This document shows, piece by piece, positions 6,605 to 14,290 of a DNA stretch of 64,000 bases (the stretch's first letter is position 1; the number at the start of each line of letters is the position of its first letter). Position numbers and translations under genes: made by a program. Below the pieces are notes generated by a model that had not been told where the DNA came from, did not search any database, and worked only from the letters and a program-made list of their open reading frames with translations. Source of the stretch: Phycisphaerales bacterium AB-hyl4 (GTDB taxonomy: Bacteria; Planctomycetota; Phycisphaerae; Phycisphaerales; Phycisphaeraceae); NCBI GenBank assembly GCA_041821185.1, contig JBGUBD010000002.1, positions 434,001 through 498,000 on the forward strand, in the 5' to 3' direction.

Positions 6605-9451
6605 TTAGCCCGTCGTCCGCAGGCCCGCTGCGATGCCCTGCACACTCAGGCGAAGCAACTCGGCCAGCTGTTCCAACTGCGCTTCGGAGGCGGTCGACTG
6701 GCGGAATCGGTGAATCAACTCGATCTGAATGAAATTCAACGCGTCAACATACGGATTGCGCGCCTGGACCGAGCGTTGCAGCCACACGACGGCGTCGAGC
6801 AGGGCGGGTCGGCCGGTCACCTGCTGCAGCGCGTCGCAGGTGCGGTCGATCTCGTGGACCACCATGCCGACCAGCTTTTCGCTTATCGACGCGTCGGGTA
6901 CGAGCCGGGCATACTGGTGGATGATGTTGCGATCGCACTTGGCCAATCCCAGTTCCGCGTTGTCGATGATGCTGCGAAACAGCGGCCAGTGCTGGTACAT
7001 TTCGCGGAAGTTGGCCCAGTCGCCCGCTGCCGACGCGTTGAGCGCGCCGCCTAGCCCGAAGTACGCGGTGAGCATGTGTCGGCTCTGCGTCCAGGCGAAC
7101 GTATAAGGGATCGCGCGCAGGGTTGAAAGGTCGCGCTGGGCTTGGCGTCGGCTTGGCCGGGAGCCGATGGGCAGGCTCTCGATGACCTCGATCGGCGTGG
7201 CGTGTTCGAAATAGCTGATAAACCCCGGCGTTTCGAGCAGTTCGCGGTACACGCGCTCCGAGGCGTCGGCGGCGCGGTCCATCGTGCGACGCCACTGCTC
7301 GGGAACCGGCTCGGCCGACTTGGCGCTGACCAGTAGTGTGGCCCACGTCACCTGCTCAAGATGGCGATAGGCGACCTGCGGATCGTCGTAACGCTCAGCG
7401 AGCACCTCGCCTTGCTCGGTGACGCGCAGGCGGCCGTCGACCGCCTCGGGCGGCAGCGTGAGGATGCCGCGCGCCGCGGGCCCGCCGCCGCGCCCCAGCG
7501 ACCCGCCTCGCCCGTGGAAGAACGCAACTTCGACGCCATGCCGTTTGGCCACTTGGCTCAGTTCGCGCTGCGCCTGGTGGAGGCACCAGTTGGCGGCGAG
7601 GAAGCCGCCGTCTTTGGTCGAGTCCGAGTAGCCGATCATGCACAACTGACGGTTGCCCGTTGCGCGCAGGTGCCGGACGTATGGCTCGCAGCTCAGCAGC
7701 GTCTCAAGAATGGCGGACGATCGCTTCAGGTCGTTGATCGTCTCGAACAGCGGGACGATCGGCAGCCGGAACGCGGCCGACTCTGACGATTCGTGCGCCG
7801 CGGTCTGCTCACATCGCGTGGCAGCGAGTCGACCGAGCCAGAGCATCGCCAGCACATCGGAAGGGTGATGCGTCATGCTGGCGATCACCGTGCCGAGTGC
7901 CTCGCGTCCGAGCGTGGCGACGGTGCGTTGCATGAGCATGAACAGGTCCAATGTCTGACGCGTGTCGGCCGAAAGCCGGGCCACGTCGATCCGCTGCGCC
8001 ACGGCGGGGGGAACGGGCTCGGTTAGCCGGGCCTGTTTGCTCGGCTCGTTGAGCGTGGCGTAGTCGGGCTCGATGTCAAGTTGCTGCATCAGTTCGCCGA
8101 CGGCGGCGTTGAGCTTGCCGGCATCTTCGCGGATATCCATCCGCGCCAGGTGAAAGCCGAACATCGCCACGCGGTCGAGCCAGTCTTGCACGGCCCCGTC
8201 GGCCAAGCGGTGAAAGTTGTTTTCACGCAGACTTTCGCCGACGAGATTCAGATCGTTTGCCAGTTCGTTCGGCCCCGCGTAAGCCGCCTCCGGCAGCGGC
8301 TGGCCCGGCTCGGCGTGAACGGTCTGCATTAGGCGGTGCTTCACAATCACCAGCCAGTGGCGGTACTTTTCATGCGGGTTCAGTTCTGCCAGCAGCAGCT
8401 CCACGGTCGGCCAACGCTTGATCGCTTCGTTCAGCGCGCTGCGCAAGTCGGGCGTAATCGGATGCCTCCGCTCTGATACGCTGAGTACCCGCGTCAGCTC
8501 ACGACACTGCTCAAGATGCTTTTCGATCGCTGCGCGACGAAGCGTCATGAGTGATTCGATCGTCACGTCGGTGGTGACGAACGGATGGCCGTCACGATCG
8601 CCGCCGATCCACGTGCCGAACCGCAGAAACACTGGCAGACGAAACGTCCGCTCCGGGTAAGCGTCGGCCAGTGCTTCGCGCATCGCGCGGTACAGCCGGG
8701 GCCCGACTTGCCAGATTGAGTCCAGTGCAAAGAGGCTTCGCCGAACCTCTTCGATCACGGTCGGCTTGCGCGGGCGAAGCGTGTCGGTCTCCCACAAGCA
8801 GTCCAGGTCGGCACGGATGCGCGACAACAACGCGCGGCGCTCGCGCGGCAGCACGTCCGTACGGTCCAGATCGACGAGATCATCGCGCAGGCGGTTGAGT
8901 GTGTTGCGGACAGTACGGCGCTTGGCCTCGGTGGGGTGGGCGGTGAACACCAGCTCGATGTCGAGTTTGTCCAGCAGTTGTTGCATGGCGTCGGCATCAA
9001 GGCCCTGATGCTGCAATGCTATGATCGCAGCGCCGATCGACTCGGCTTGCGGTGCCGGCGCCAGCGCCCGTTCACGCTGGCGCAGTACACGGATGCGATG
9101 ACGATCCTCCGCCAGATTTGCCAGGTCGAGAAAGCACGTCAGTGCCCGAATCAACTCACCCAGTTGTTCGTAGTCGAGTTCGGCCAGGAGTTGGCAGAGC
9201 TTTCCCTCCGCGTCCGCCGTCCCCGCTCGCCGCTGCTTGGCGAGCTTGCGCACGCGCTCGACCAACTCGTACAGCCCCTCGGGCGCGTGACGATGCAGCA
9301 CGTGTCCGAGCTCGAACCCGAGCATCCGCACGTCGCGACGAAGCGGGGCTTCGGGCGACGCCGACCGACGCGCCCGCGCGGGCGATCGTCGCCCGATGTC
9401 AGGCTGGGGCATATCCATCGCCGCATGTTTTGATTCAGACGGTGAAGACAC
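6605..9451 (-). CDS. ppc: Phosphoenolpyruvate carboxylase
   Basis: The 948-residue enzyme converts PEP and bicarbonate to oxaloacetate, the main anaplerotic route. All the hallmark motifs are present: FTAHPTEAKRRT with the catalytic His near residue 172, IGGDRDGHPFVT, GYSDSTKDGG, the glycine-rich FHGRGGSLGRGGGP loop, and the C-terminal RNPYVDALNF and GIAAGLRTTG that close the active site. The start is a GTG at 9451, supported by AGAGGAG about ten bases upstream; the next ATG would remove eleven residues. It is the last gene of a leftward group sbtA-sbtB-regulator-ppc, and the enzyme uses bicarbonate, the ion the first gene should import. It converges on the flavoprotein gene with no clear terminator between. 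Confidence 0.97.
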   Translation of the reverse strand: MSSPSESKHAAMDMPQPDIGRRSPARARRSASPEAPLRRDVRMLGFELGHVLHRHAPEGLYELVERVRKLAKQRRAGTADAEGKLCQLLAELDYEQLGELIRALTCFLDLANLAEDRHRIRVLRQRERALAPAPQAESIGAAIIALQHQGLDADAMQQLLDKLDIELVFTAHPTEAKRRTVRNTLNRLRDDLVDLDRTDVLPRERRALLSRIRADLDCLWETDTLRPRKPTVIEEVRRSLFALDSIWQVGPRLYRAMREALADAYPERTFRLPVFLRFGTWIGGDRDGHPFVTTDVTIESLMTLRRAAIEKHLEQCRELTRVLSVSERRHPITPDLRSALNEAIKRWPTVELLLAELNPHEKYRHWLVIVKHRLMQTVHAEPGQPLPEAAYAGPNELANDLNLVGESLRENNFHRLADGAVQDWLDRVAMFGFHLARMDIREDAGKLNAAVGELMQQLDIEPDYATLNEPSKQARLTEPVPPAVAQRIDVARLSADTRQTLDLFMLMQRTVATLGREALGTVIASMTHHPSDVLAMLWLGRLAATRCEQTAAHESSESAAFRLPIVPLFETINDLKRSSAILETLLSCEPYVRHLRATGNRQLCMIGYSDSTKDGGFLAANWCLHQAQRELSQVAKRHGVEVAFFHGRGGSLGRGGGPAARGILTLPPEAVDGRLRVTEQGEVLAERYDDPQVAYRHLEQVTWATLLVSAKSAEPVPEQWRRTMDRAADASERVYRELLETPGFISYFEHATPIEVIESLPIGSRPSRRQAQRDLSTLRAIPYTFAWTQSRHMLTAYFGLGGALNASAAGDWANFREMYQHWPLFRSIIDNAELGLAKCDRNIIHQYARLVPDASISEKLVGMVVHEIDRTCDALQQVTGRPALLDAVVWLQRSVQARNPYVDALNFIQIELIHRFRQSTASEAQLEQLAELLRLSVQGIAAGLRTTG

Positions 9452-9469
9452 GTCAACAAACTCCTCTTG

Positions 9470-9766
9470 TCATGGTCGGTCTGCCTGCCTGCGACCCGGT
9501 GCGACCATGCGAAGCAGGTCTTGCACCGTGCGATGCGCTTCGATCGGATGACGCAACGACTGCTGCGTGTGAATGCGGTAGTGGTTTCGTCGGCCGTGCC
9601 GCTCACGAGAGAGCACCGCGGCTTCTTCAAGATCGGCCACGATCTTCTGCACCGCTCGCTCGGTGATGCCCACCTGCGCCGCTACATCGCGCAGCCGTGC
9701 CTCCGGATCGGCTGCGAGGCAGATGAGCACGTGTGAGTGGTTGGTCAGAAACGTCCAGTTCATCAT
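9470..9766 (-). CDS. Small winged-helix transcriptional regulator
   Basis: A 98-residue protein that is almost entirely one winged helix domain: residues 10-25 form helix 1, [20 protein letters not shown] (about 25-44) is the helix-turn-helix, and [13 protein letters not shown] (about 54-66) is the beta wing. It resembles MarR/ArsR-like single-domain regulators and shows no effector domain. AAGGAGA sits ten bases before the first of two adjacent ATG codons. It lies between sbtB and ppc, only 18 bases before ppc, so it is probably co-transcribed and may control this operon. A possible target is the palindrome at 11220-11234; that link is inference. Confidence 0.75.
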   Translation of the reverse strand: MMNWTFLTNHSHVLICLAADPEARLRDVAAQVGITERAVQKIVADLEEAAVLSRERHGRRNHYRIHTQQSLRHPIEAHRTVQDLLRMVAPGRRQADRP

Positions 9767-9837
9767 AGGCTACACGTCTCCTTCCCACGCCGTGACCCAC
9801 TTGCTTCACGAGCGTGGTTGCATCGACGGCATCTTGT

Positions 9838-10137
9838 TCAATGAACCAACCACTGGCAGTCACTGACCAGACACACCCCGCCGGACTGCCGAAGCAACGG
9901 TTCCACCGCGTCGACGATCACGCTAACCATCTGCTCCGGTATGGCCACCAGCACATACGCGTTCGTCGACGCACCGCTGACTTCGTCGGCGTACTGCTCG
10001 CCACGTTCGCCATAGCCTGCCACGCCCGGCAGCACCGTATAGCCGGACACCGCGGCTGCCCGCAACGCCTCAAGCACGTCAGGCAGGTGCGGGCTGTCGA
10101 TCACAATCTCGATCCGCTTCATCGGTTGCAACGTCAT
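9838..10137 (-). CDS. sbtB: PII-like bicarbonate-transport regulator, SbtB type
   Basis: A 99-residue ferredoxin-like protein of the PII superfamily. KRIEIVID opens the first strand, SGYTVLPGVAGYGERG corresponds to the PII core before the T-loop, and YVLVAIPEQM is the following strand. In cyanobacteria SbtB binds adenine nucleotides and inhibits the bicarbonate transporter SbtA. The start at 10137 forms an ATGA overlap with the stop of sbtA, which indicates translational coupling; an ATG five codons upstream is the alternative. The C-terminus has two cysteines (VCLVSDC) where cyanobacterial SbtB carries a redox-active CGPxGC-like loop, but the spacing and length differ, so redox control is uncertain. 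Confidence 0.82.
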   Translation of the reverse strand: MTLQPMKRIEIVIDSPHLPDVLEALRAAAVSGYTVLPGVAGYGERGEQYADEVSGASTNAYVLVAIPEQMVSVIVDAVEPLLRQSGGVCLVSDCQWLVH

Positions 10138-11147
10138 GTCATCCACCACCATTCAATGATCGCCATGTACAGTGGAATGCCAACGGCAATGTTCAGCGGA
10201 AACGTTACGCCCAGCGACATCGGCAGGTACAGGCTCGGGTTGGCATCCGGCAGCGCGAGACGCAACGCGGCCGGCACTGCAATATAACTGGCACTGGCGA
10301 AAAGAATCGTCAGCAGCAACGCATCGCCCGGCTGCAGCCCAAGCGCCCGCGCCGTCACGATGCCCACCCCCGCTTGCGCCAGCGGCGCCAGCAGTGCAAA
10401 AGCCAGCAGCATCATTCCCGACTGCCGCAGGTCCCCCAGCCGCTTCGCTGCCACCAGCCCCATGTCCAGCAGGAACAGACACAGCAGGCCTTGGAATGGC
10501 TCCTTGACCAGCGGCCGCAGCGCGTCCCATCCGGCATCGCCGGTGAGATAGCCGATCACCAGACTGCCTAGCAGCAGCAGCACTGCTCCGTTGGCAAGTG
10601 CCTCATGCGTCAGCGCCCGCCACCCACGGCCGTGCGGCGCGGCGGGCTGGGCCACGGGCGACGCCGGGGTTTCCGTCGGCTTCGATCGACTCGCCCAGCG
10701 CGCCAGCAACACGCCGCTGATGATCGCCGGCGACTCCATCAGCGCCATCGCCGCGACCATGTAGCCGCTGTGAGCCACCTCCGTGCGATCGAGAAAACTG
10801 ATGGCCGTGATAAACGTCACCGCGCTCACCGAGCCGTAGCACGCGGCGATGCCCGCGGCGTCTGCCGCCCTTATGCGCAGGCGCAGCACCATATAACCCG
10901 CCATTGGCAGCAGAAAGCTAGCCAGAATCGCTGCCCCCAACGTCCAGATTACGATCCACTCGAAGCCACTGCGATACAGTTCCACCCCGCCGTGAAACCC
11001 GATGGCAAACAGTAGATACACTGACAGCGCCTTCGCCACCGCCGGCGGCACGGCCAGGTCCGACCGTACCCAGGTGGCAATCAGCCCCAAGGCGAAAAAC
11101 AGAATCGGTGGCGAGAGCACGTTTTGGGCAATCAAGCTTGGGTCCAC
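10134..11147 (-). CDS. sbtA: Sodium-dependent bicarbonate transporter, SbtA family
   Basis: A 337-residue membrane protein with about ten hydrophobic segments in two inverted halves. The sequence GLIATWVRSDLAVPPAVAK near the N-terminus and the YGSVSAVTFITAI and FASASYIAVPAALRLALP stretches are characteristic of the SbtA-like family, which takes up bicarbonate with sodium. The start is a GTG at 11147 with GAGGAGG about nine bases upstream. sbtB follows with a 4-base overlap, the classic SbtA/SbtB arrangement, and ppc lies downstream. In a heterotroph this suggests feeding PEP carboxylase rather than carboxysomes. Substrate is inferred from family and context. Confidence 0.88.
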   Translation of the reverse strand: MDPSLIAQNVLSPPILFFALGLIATWVRSDLAVPPAVAKALSVYLLFAIGFHGGVELYRSGFEWIVIWTLGAAILASFLLPMAGYMVLRLRIRAADAAGIAACYGSVSAVTFITAISFLDRTEVAHSGYMVAAMALMESPAIISGVLLARWASRSKPTETPASPVAQPAAPHGRGWRALTHEALANGAVLLLLGSLVIGYLTGDAGWDALRPLVKEPFQGLLCLFLLDMGLVAAKRLGDLRQSGMMLLAFALLAPLAQAGVGIVTARALGLQPGDALLLTILFASASYIAVPAALRLALPDANPSLYLPMSLGVTFPLNIAVGIPLYMAIIEWWWMT

Positions 11148-11178
11148 AAGGCGGCCCCTCCTCGCTGATGGCGCAACA

Positions 11179-11206
11179 TTGACAGTTCATGGCTTGGAAT
11201 TAGAAT
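11179..11206 (+). promoter_or_regulatory. Sigma-70-type promoter for purEK
   Basis: TTGACA at 11179-11184 and TAGAAT at 11201-11206 are separated by 16 bases and point towards purE. Transcription would start near 11213, about 60 bases before the chosen purE ATG. Confidence 0.6.
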
Positions 11207-11212
11207 TCACGA

Positions 11213-11240
11213 ATCATACATCGCTAATTGCGATTCGCAA
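11213..11240 (-). promoter_or_regulatory. Sigma-70-type promoter for sbtA-sbtB-ppc
   Basis: Read on the minus strand, TTGCGA (11240-11235) and TATGAT (11218-11213) are separated by 16 bases and point towards sbtA. It lies back to back with the purEK promoter, so the two start sites are close and may interfere. Confidence 0.55.
11220..11234. promoter_or_regulatory. Palindromic operator candidate
   Basis: ATCGC and GCGAT form perfect arms around TAATT and fill the spacer between the -35 and -10 of the sbtA promoter. A bound regulator would block that promoter. The best local candidate is the winged-helix protein encoded at 9470-9766. Confidence 0.4.
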
Positions 11241-11273
11241 GTGTCGGCCATCCGGCCCCCCTGGAGCCTCCCT

Positions 11274-11771
11274 ATGGAACAATCTGCAACCGCCCCGCGA
11301 GTCGGCGTCGTGATGGGCAGTAAGTCCGACTGGGCCACCATGCAGCATGCCCGCGACGTGCTTGCCGCCTTCGACGTGCCCCACGAATGCCAGATCGTCT
11401 CGGCTCACCGCACGCCGCATCGGCTAGTGCAATACGCCGAGTCGGCCGCCGAACGCGGCCTGGCGGTGATCATCGCCGGCGCTGGTGGCGCGGCGCACCT
11501 GCCAGGCATGCTCGCGGCGCACACGGTCGTGCCCGTCCTCGGCGTGCCCGTGCAAAGCCGGGCGCTGAGCGGGTTGGACTCGCTGCTGTCGATCGTGCAG
11601 ATGCCTGCCGGCGTGGCGGTTGGTACGTTGGCGATCGGCGAGGCCGGTGCGAAGAACGCTGGCTACCTGGCCGTATCGATCCTTGCCAGCCATGAGCCGG
11701 CGCTGCGACGCAAACTCGAAGCCTTCCGCGAGCAGCAGACCGCCAACGTGATGGAGCAGACCCTGGAATGA
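11274..11771 (+). CDS. purE: N5-carboxyaminoimidazole ribonucleotide mutase
   Basis: The 165-residue protein moves the carboxyl group of N5-CAIR to give CAIR in purine synthesis. MGSKSDW, the active-site SAHRTPHR and [12 protein letters not shown] are the class I PurE signatures. The ATG at 11274 has GGAG about eight bases upstream; a GTG at 11241 would add eleven unlike-family residues. The stop overlaps the start of purK by four bases (ATGA), so the two are translationally coupled, matching their consecutive steps. Confidence 0.96.
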   Translation: MEQSATAPRVGVVMGSKSDWATMQHARDVLAAFDVPHECQIVSAHRTPHRLVQYAESAAERGLAVIIAGAGGAAHLPGMLAAHTVVPVLGVPVQSRALSGLDSLLSIVQMPAGVAVGTLAIGEAGAKNAGYLAVSILASHEPALRRKLEAFREQQTANVMEQTLE

Positions 11772-12931
11772 CCGACCATCCGCCCATCCTGCCCGGCGCA
11801 GTGCTGGGGCTGTTCGGCGGCGGCCAACTCGGCCGCATGTTCATCCAGGCCGCTGCCCGGCTGGGTTACCGTGTGCACCTGTTCGCCCCGGACGACGATC
11901 CGCCGGCGGCGCACCTCGCCTGGCGTCATACACGCGCCGAGTACGACGACCGCAAAGCGGTGGAAAGTTTTGCCCGATCCGTGGCAGGGATCACGTGTGA
12001 GTTCGAAAACGTGCCCGCGGTGGCGGTCGCGGAGGCGGCGCGGCACGTGCCCGTTTCGCCGCAGCCGCACGTGCTTGAGCTTGCGCAGGATCGCATTAAG
12101 GAAAAAGCGTTCCTGAAGAAGCAGGGCTTGCCTGTGGCCCCTTACGCCGAGGTGCGTTCGAGCGCGGATGCGAAGCGTGCGGCAGCCGAACTGGGTACGC
12201 CGGTGGTGTTCAAGAGCGCCCGCGGCGGGTATGACGGCAAGGGTCAGCAGAGGGTTGATGACCCAGCCGACGCGCCCGGCGCATGGGCCGAGCTTGCTGT
12301 GGCCGAAGCCGTGGCCGAAGCGTGGGTGCGATTTACCGCCGAACTGTCGGTGATTGTGGCACGCAACACGCAAGGCGAGGTCGTGACGTATGGTCCGATG
12401 CACAACGTGCATCGCAATCACATCCTCGACTACAGCCTCTTTCCCGCCGACCTGCCGACCGCTACTCAGAAGCAGGCCGAACAACTCGCGGCAACTGTCG
12501 CGCAAGCAATTGGACTCGTCGGCCTGTGTTGCGTCGAGATGTTTCTCACGACCACGGGCGAGCTGATCATCAACGAACTGGCGCCCCGGCCGCACAACTC
12601 CGGCCACTTGACCATCGAAGCCCACCGCACCAGCCAATTCGAGCAGCAGGTGCGAACGCTGTGCAATTTGCCGCTGGGCAGCCCACACCCCATCGCCCCC
12701 GCTGCGGCGATGGCGAATCTGCTCGGCGACCTCTGGCGCGACGCCACTCACCCCCCGGCGTGGTGCGAGGCGCTGGCGGACCCGGATGTGGTGCTGCATT
12801 TGTATGGCAAACCCGCTGCCCGCCCCGGCCGAAAGATGGGCCACCTGACCGCTTGTGCCGACACGGCCGAGCAGGCGCTAGCCCGCGTGCTGACCATCCG
12901 TGACGCTTGGGCCGCAGCACCGATGGAGTAG
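11768..12931 (+). CDS. purK: N5-carboxyaminoimidazole ribonucleotide synthase
   Basis: A 387-residue ATP-grasp enzyme that makes N5-CAIR from AIR, ATP and bicarbonate. The N-terminal [13 protein letters not shown] binds the substrate; [26 protein letters not shown] and [18 protein letters not shown] are standard PurK blocks. It overlaps purE by four bases. PurK also consumes bicarbonate, as PEP carboxylase does, which may explain its placement beside a bicarbonate uptake operon, though purEK pairs are common everywhere. The typical PurK is about 355-390 residues, so length is normal. Confidence 0.96.
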   Translation: MTDHPPILPGAVLGLFGGGQLGRMFIQAAARLGYRVHLFAPDDDPPAAHLAWRHTRAEYDDRKAVESFARSVAGITCEFENVPAVAVAEAARHVPVSPQPHVLELAQDRIKEKAFLKKQGLPVAPYAEVRSSADAKRAAAELGTPVVFKSARGGYDGKGQQRVDDPADAPGAWAELAVAEAVAEAWVRFTAELSVIVARNTQGEVVTYGPMHNVHRNHILDYSLFPADLPTATQKQAEQLAATVAQAIGLVGLCCVEMFLTTTGELIINELAPRPHNSGHLTIEAHRTSQFEQQVRTLCNLPLGSPHPIAPAAAMANLLGDLWRDATHPPAWCEALADPDVVLHLYGKPAARPGRKMGHLTACADTAEQALARVLTIRDAWAAAPME

Positions 12932-12999
12932 CGAGACCTCATTTGCAAAGCCTTAAGGCAGGCAAATCAATGTAAGTAAACAAGTTTCTCGTTACTGCG

Positions 13000-13036
13000 A
13001 AAATAAAAAGAGCGACGATTCGTCCTGAATCGCCGC
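13000..13036 (-). terminator. Terminator of the HDOD gene
   Basis: On the minus strand GCGGCGATTC and GAATCGTCGC form a 10-pair stem with one G-U pair and a 5-base loop, followed by TCTTTTTATTTT. It ends transcription 140 bases after the HDOD gene, in the gap between it and purK. Confidence 0.8.
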
Positions 13037-13174
13037 CCGGAGGGAAAGAGAGACGCCTGTTTTTGGGGTCGACGCTTGTGAGGTCGACGCCCCCCGAAAG
13101 AACCCGGTGATGCCTTGCGGCACGACCACTGAAAATCAGCCCCGGTCGGCTTTCGCAGCCAGGGCAGACGTGGG

Positions 13175-14110
13175 TCAGGCGATGGCGTCGGAGAACAGGG
13201 CCTGGGCCTCTTGCACCGCGTCGGGCATCGCCTTTTTGACTTCATCGATCATCGCGGCAGTCAGCTTTAGCTCCGTCAAAAGATTGGCCGGTATTTCGCG
13301 GGTTTCCACCGTGCCGACGAAGCCCATCTCCAACTCAGCTGCGAGGATGTCCGCCATGTGCACCAGACTGGTGAGCGTGCGGTTGGCAGGCTCCAACTCA
13401 TTCGGGCGATGGTGGAAGCCGGTGACGTACGCAAAGCTGGCGGGAAATTTCCAAGTTCGGCAAAGGGCGGCGCCGAAGTCTTCGTGAGAGGCGCCGATGA
13501 TGCGGCGCTCGGCTTCGCGCATGGTCATGTCGGGCGTCCGCTGCTGCAACTCGAGCGCTTCGACGAACTTCGGCCGACGGGCCTGAATCTCGACGAGGAT
13601 GCCGATGTCGTGGATCAGCCCGGCGAGGAACGCTTCGTCGGGCAGACCGAGCCCGGCTCGCTCGGCGAGCAGGCGCGTGCCGGAGGCGACGGCGATGCAG
13701 TGGGTCCAGAGGTCGCGGGCGTTGAAATTCGCAGCGATTCGGCCGCCTCGGAAAAGCTTGGCGAGGCTGGCGGCGATGGCGATGTTTTTCACCGCGTTCA
13801 GGCCCAGCAGGACGATTGCGCGGTTGATCGAGCCGATCTGCCCCGGCAGGCCGTAGAAGGCGGAATTGACGACCTTGAGGATGCGTGCGCCAAGGGCGGG
13901 GTCGTTGCTGATGATGTTGTTAAGGTCTTTGGCGGTGGAGTCGGGGTCTTCGACGAGCTTGATGATCTTCATCGTCACCTCAGGGAGGGTGGCGATGCTA
14001 CTGATCTCGGCGATGGCGGCGCGGGTGACCTGGTCGACATTGCCGACCGCGGACGCGGGGCCAGCGGTCTGGTTGGAGCCGACGGCGGCGTTGGATGGGG
14101 CGTGGGACAT
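13175..14110 (-). CDS. HDOD domain signalling protein
   Basis: The 311-residue product consists of a short disordered N-terminus and one HDOD domain (about 35-235), a non-catalytic relative of HD phosphohydrolases used in bacterial signalling. ISSIATLPEVTMKIIKLVED, ISNDPALGARILKVVNSAFY and INRAIVLLGLNAVKNI are the standard first half, followed by GLIHDIG, where the HD pair is retained, and a later GFHHRP. I chose the ATG at 14110, which has GGAG nine bases upstream; the longer form from 14224 would run into the clpC terminator. No fused output domain is present, so its partner must be encoded elsewhere. Confidence 0.88.
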   Translation of the reverse strand: MSHAPSNAAVGSNQTAGPASAVGNVDQVTRAAIAEISSIATLPEVTMKIIKLVEDPDSTAKDLNNIISNDPALGARILKVVNSAFYGLPGQIGSINRAIVLLGLNAVKNIAIAASLAKLFRGGRIAANFNARDLWTHCIAVASGTRLLAERAGLGLPDEAFLAGLIHDIGILVEIQARRPKFVEALELQQRTPDMTMREAERRIIGASHEDFGAALCRTWKFPASFAYVTGFHHRPNELEPANRTLTSLVHMADILAAELEMGFVGTVETREIPANLLTELKLTAAMIDEVKKAMPDAVQEAQALFSDAIA

Positions 14111-14224
14111 CTGCACGGTCTCCGCTTGACGTTCGGGCTGTACTACGGAATTTATCGGTGGGTGAAGATGGCGACTTGATGCCGAGCGGCGAATTTTGCG
14201 GGTCAACCCGGCGGCTGGGCCCAT

Positions 14225-14258
14225 AAAAAAGGCCCGCCAGCGTAATTGCCGGCGGGCC
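14225..14258 (-). terminator. Terminator of clpC
   Basis: On the minus strand GGCCCGCC and GGCGGGCC form a perfect 8-pair stem, extended by two further pairs past a mismatch, followed by six T. It lies 33 bases after the clpC stop codon. Confidence 0.88.
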
Positions 14259-14290
14259 CGTGGAGGCAGGGGTTGTCAATTGAGGCGGGA

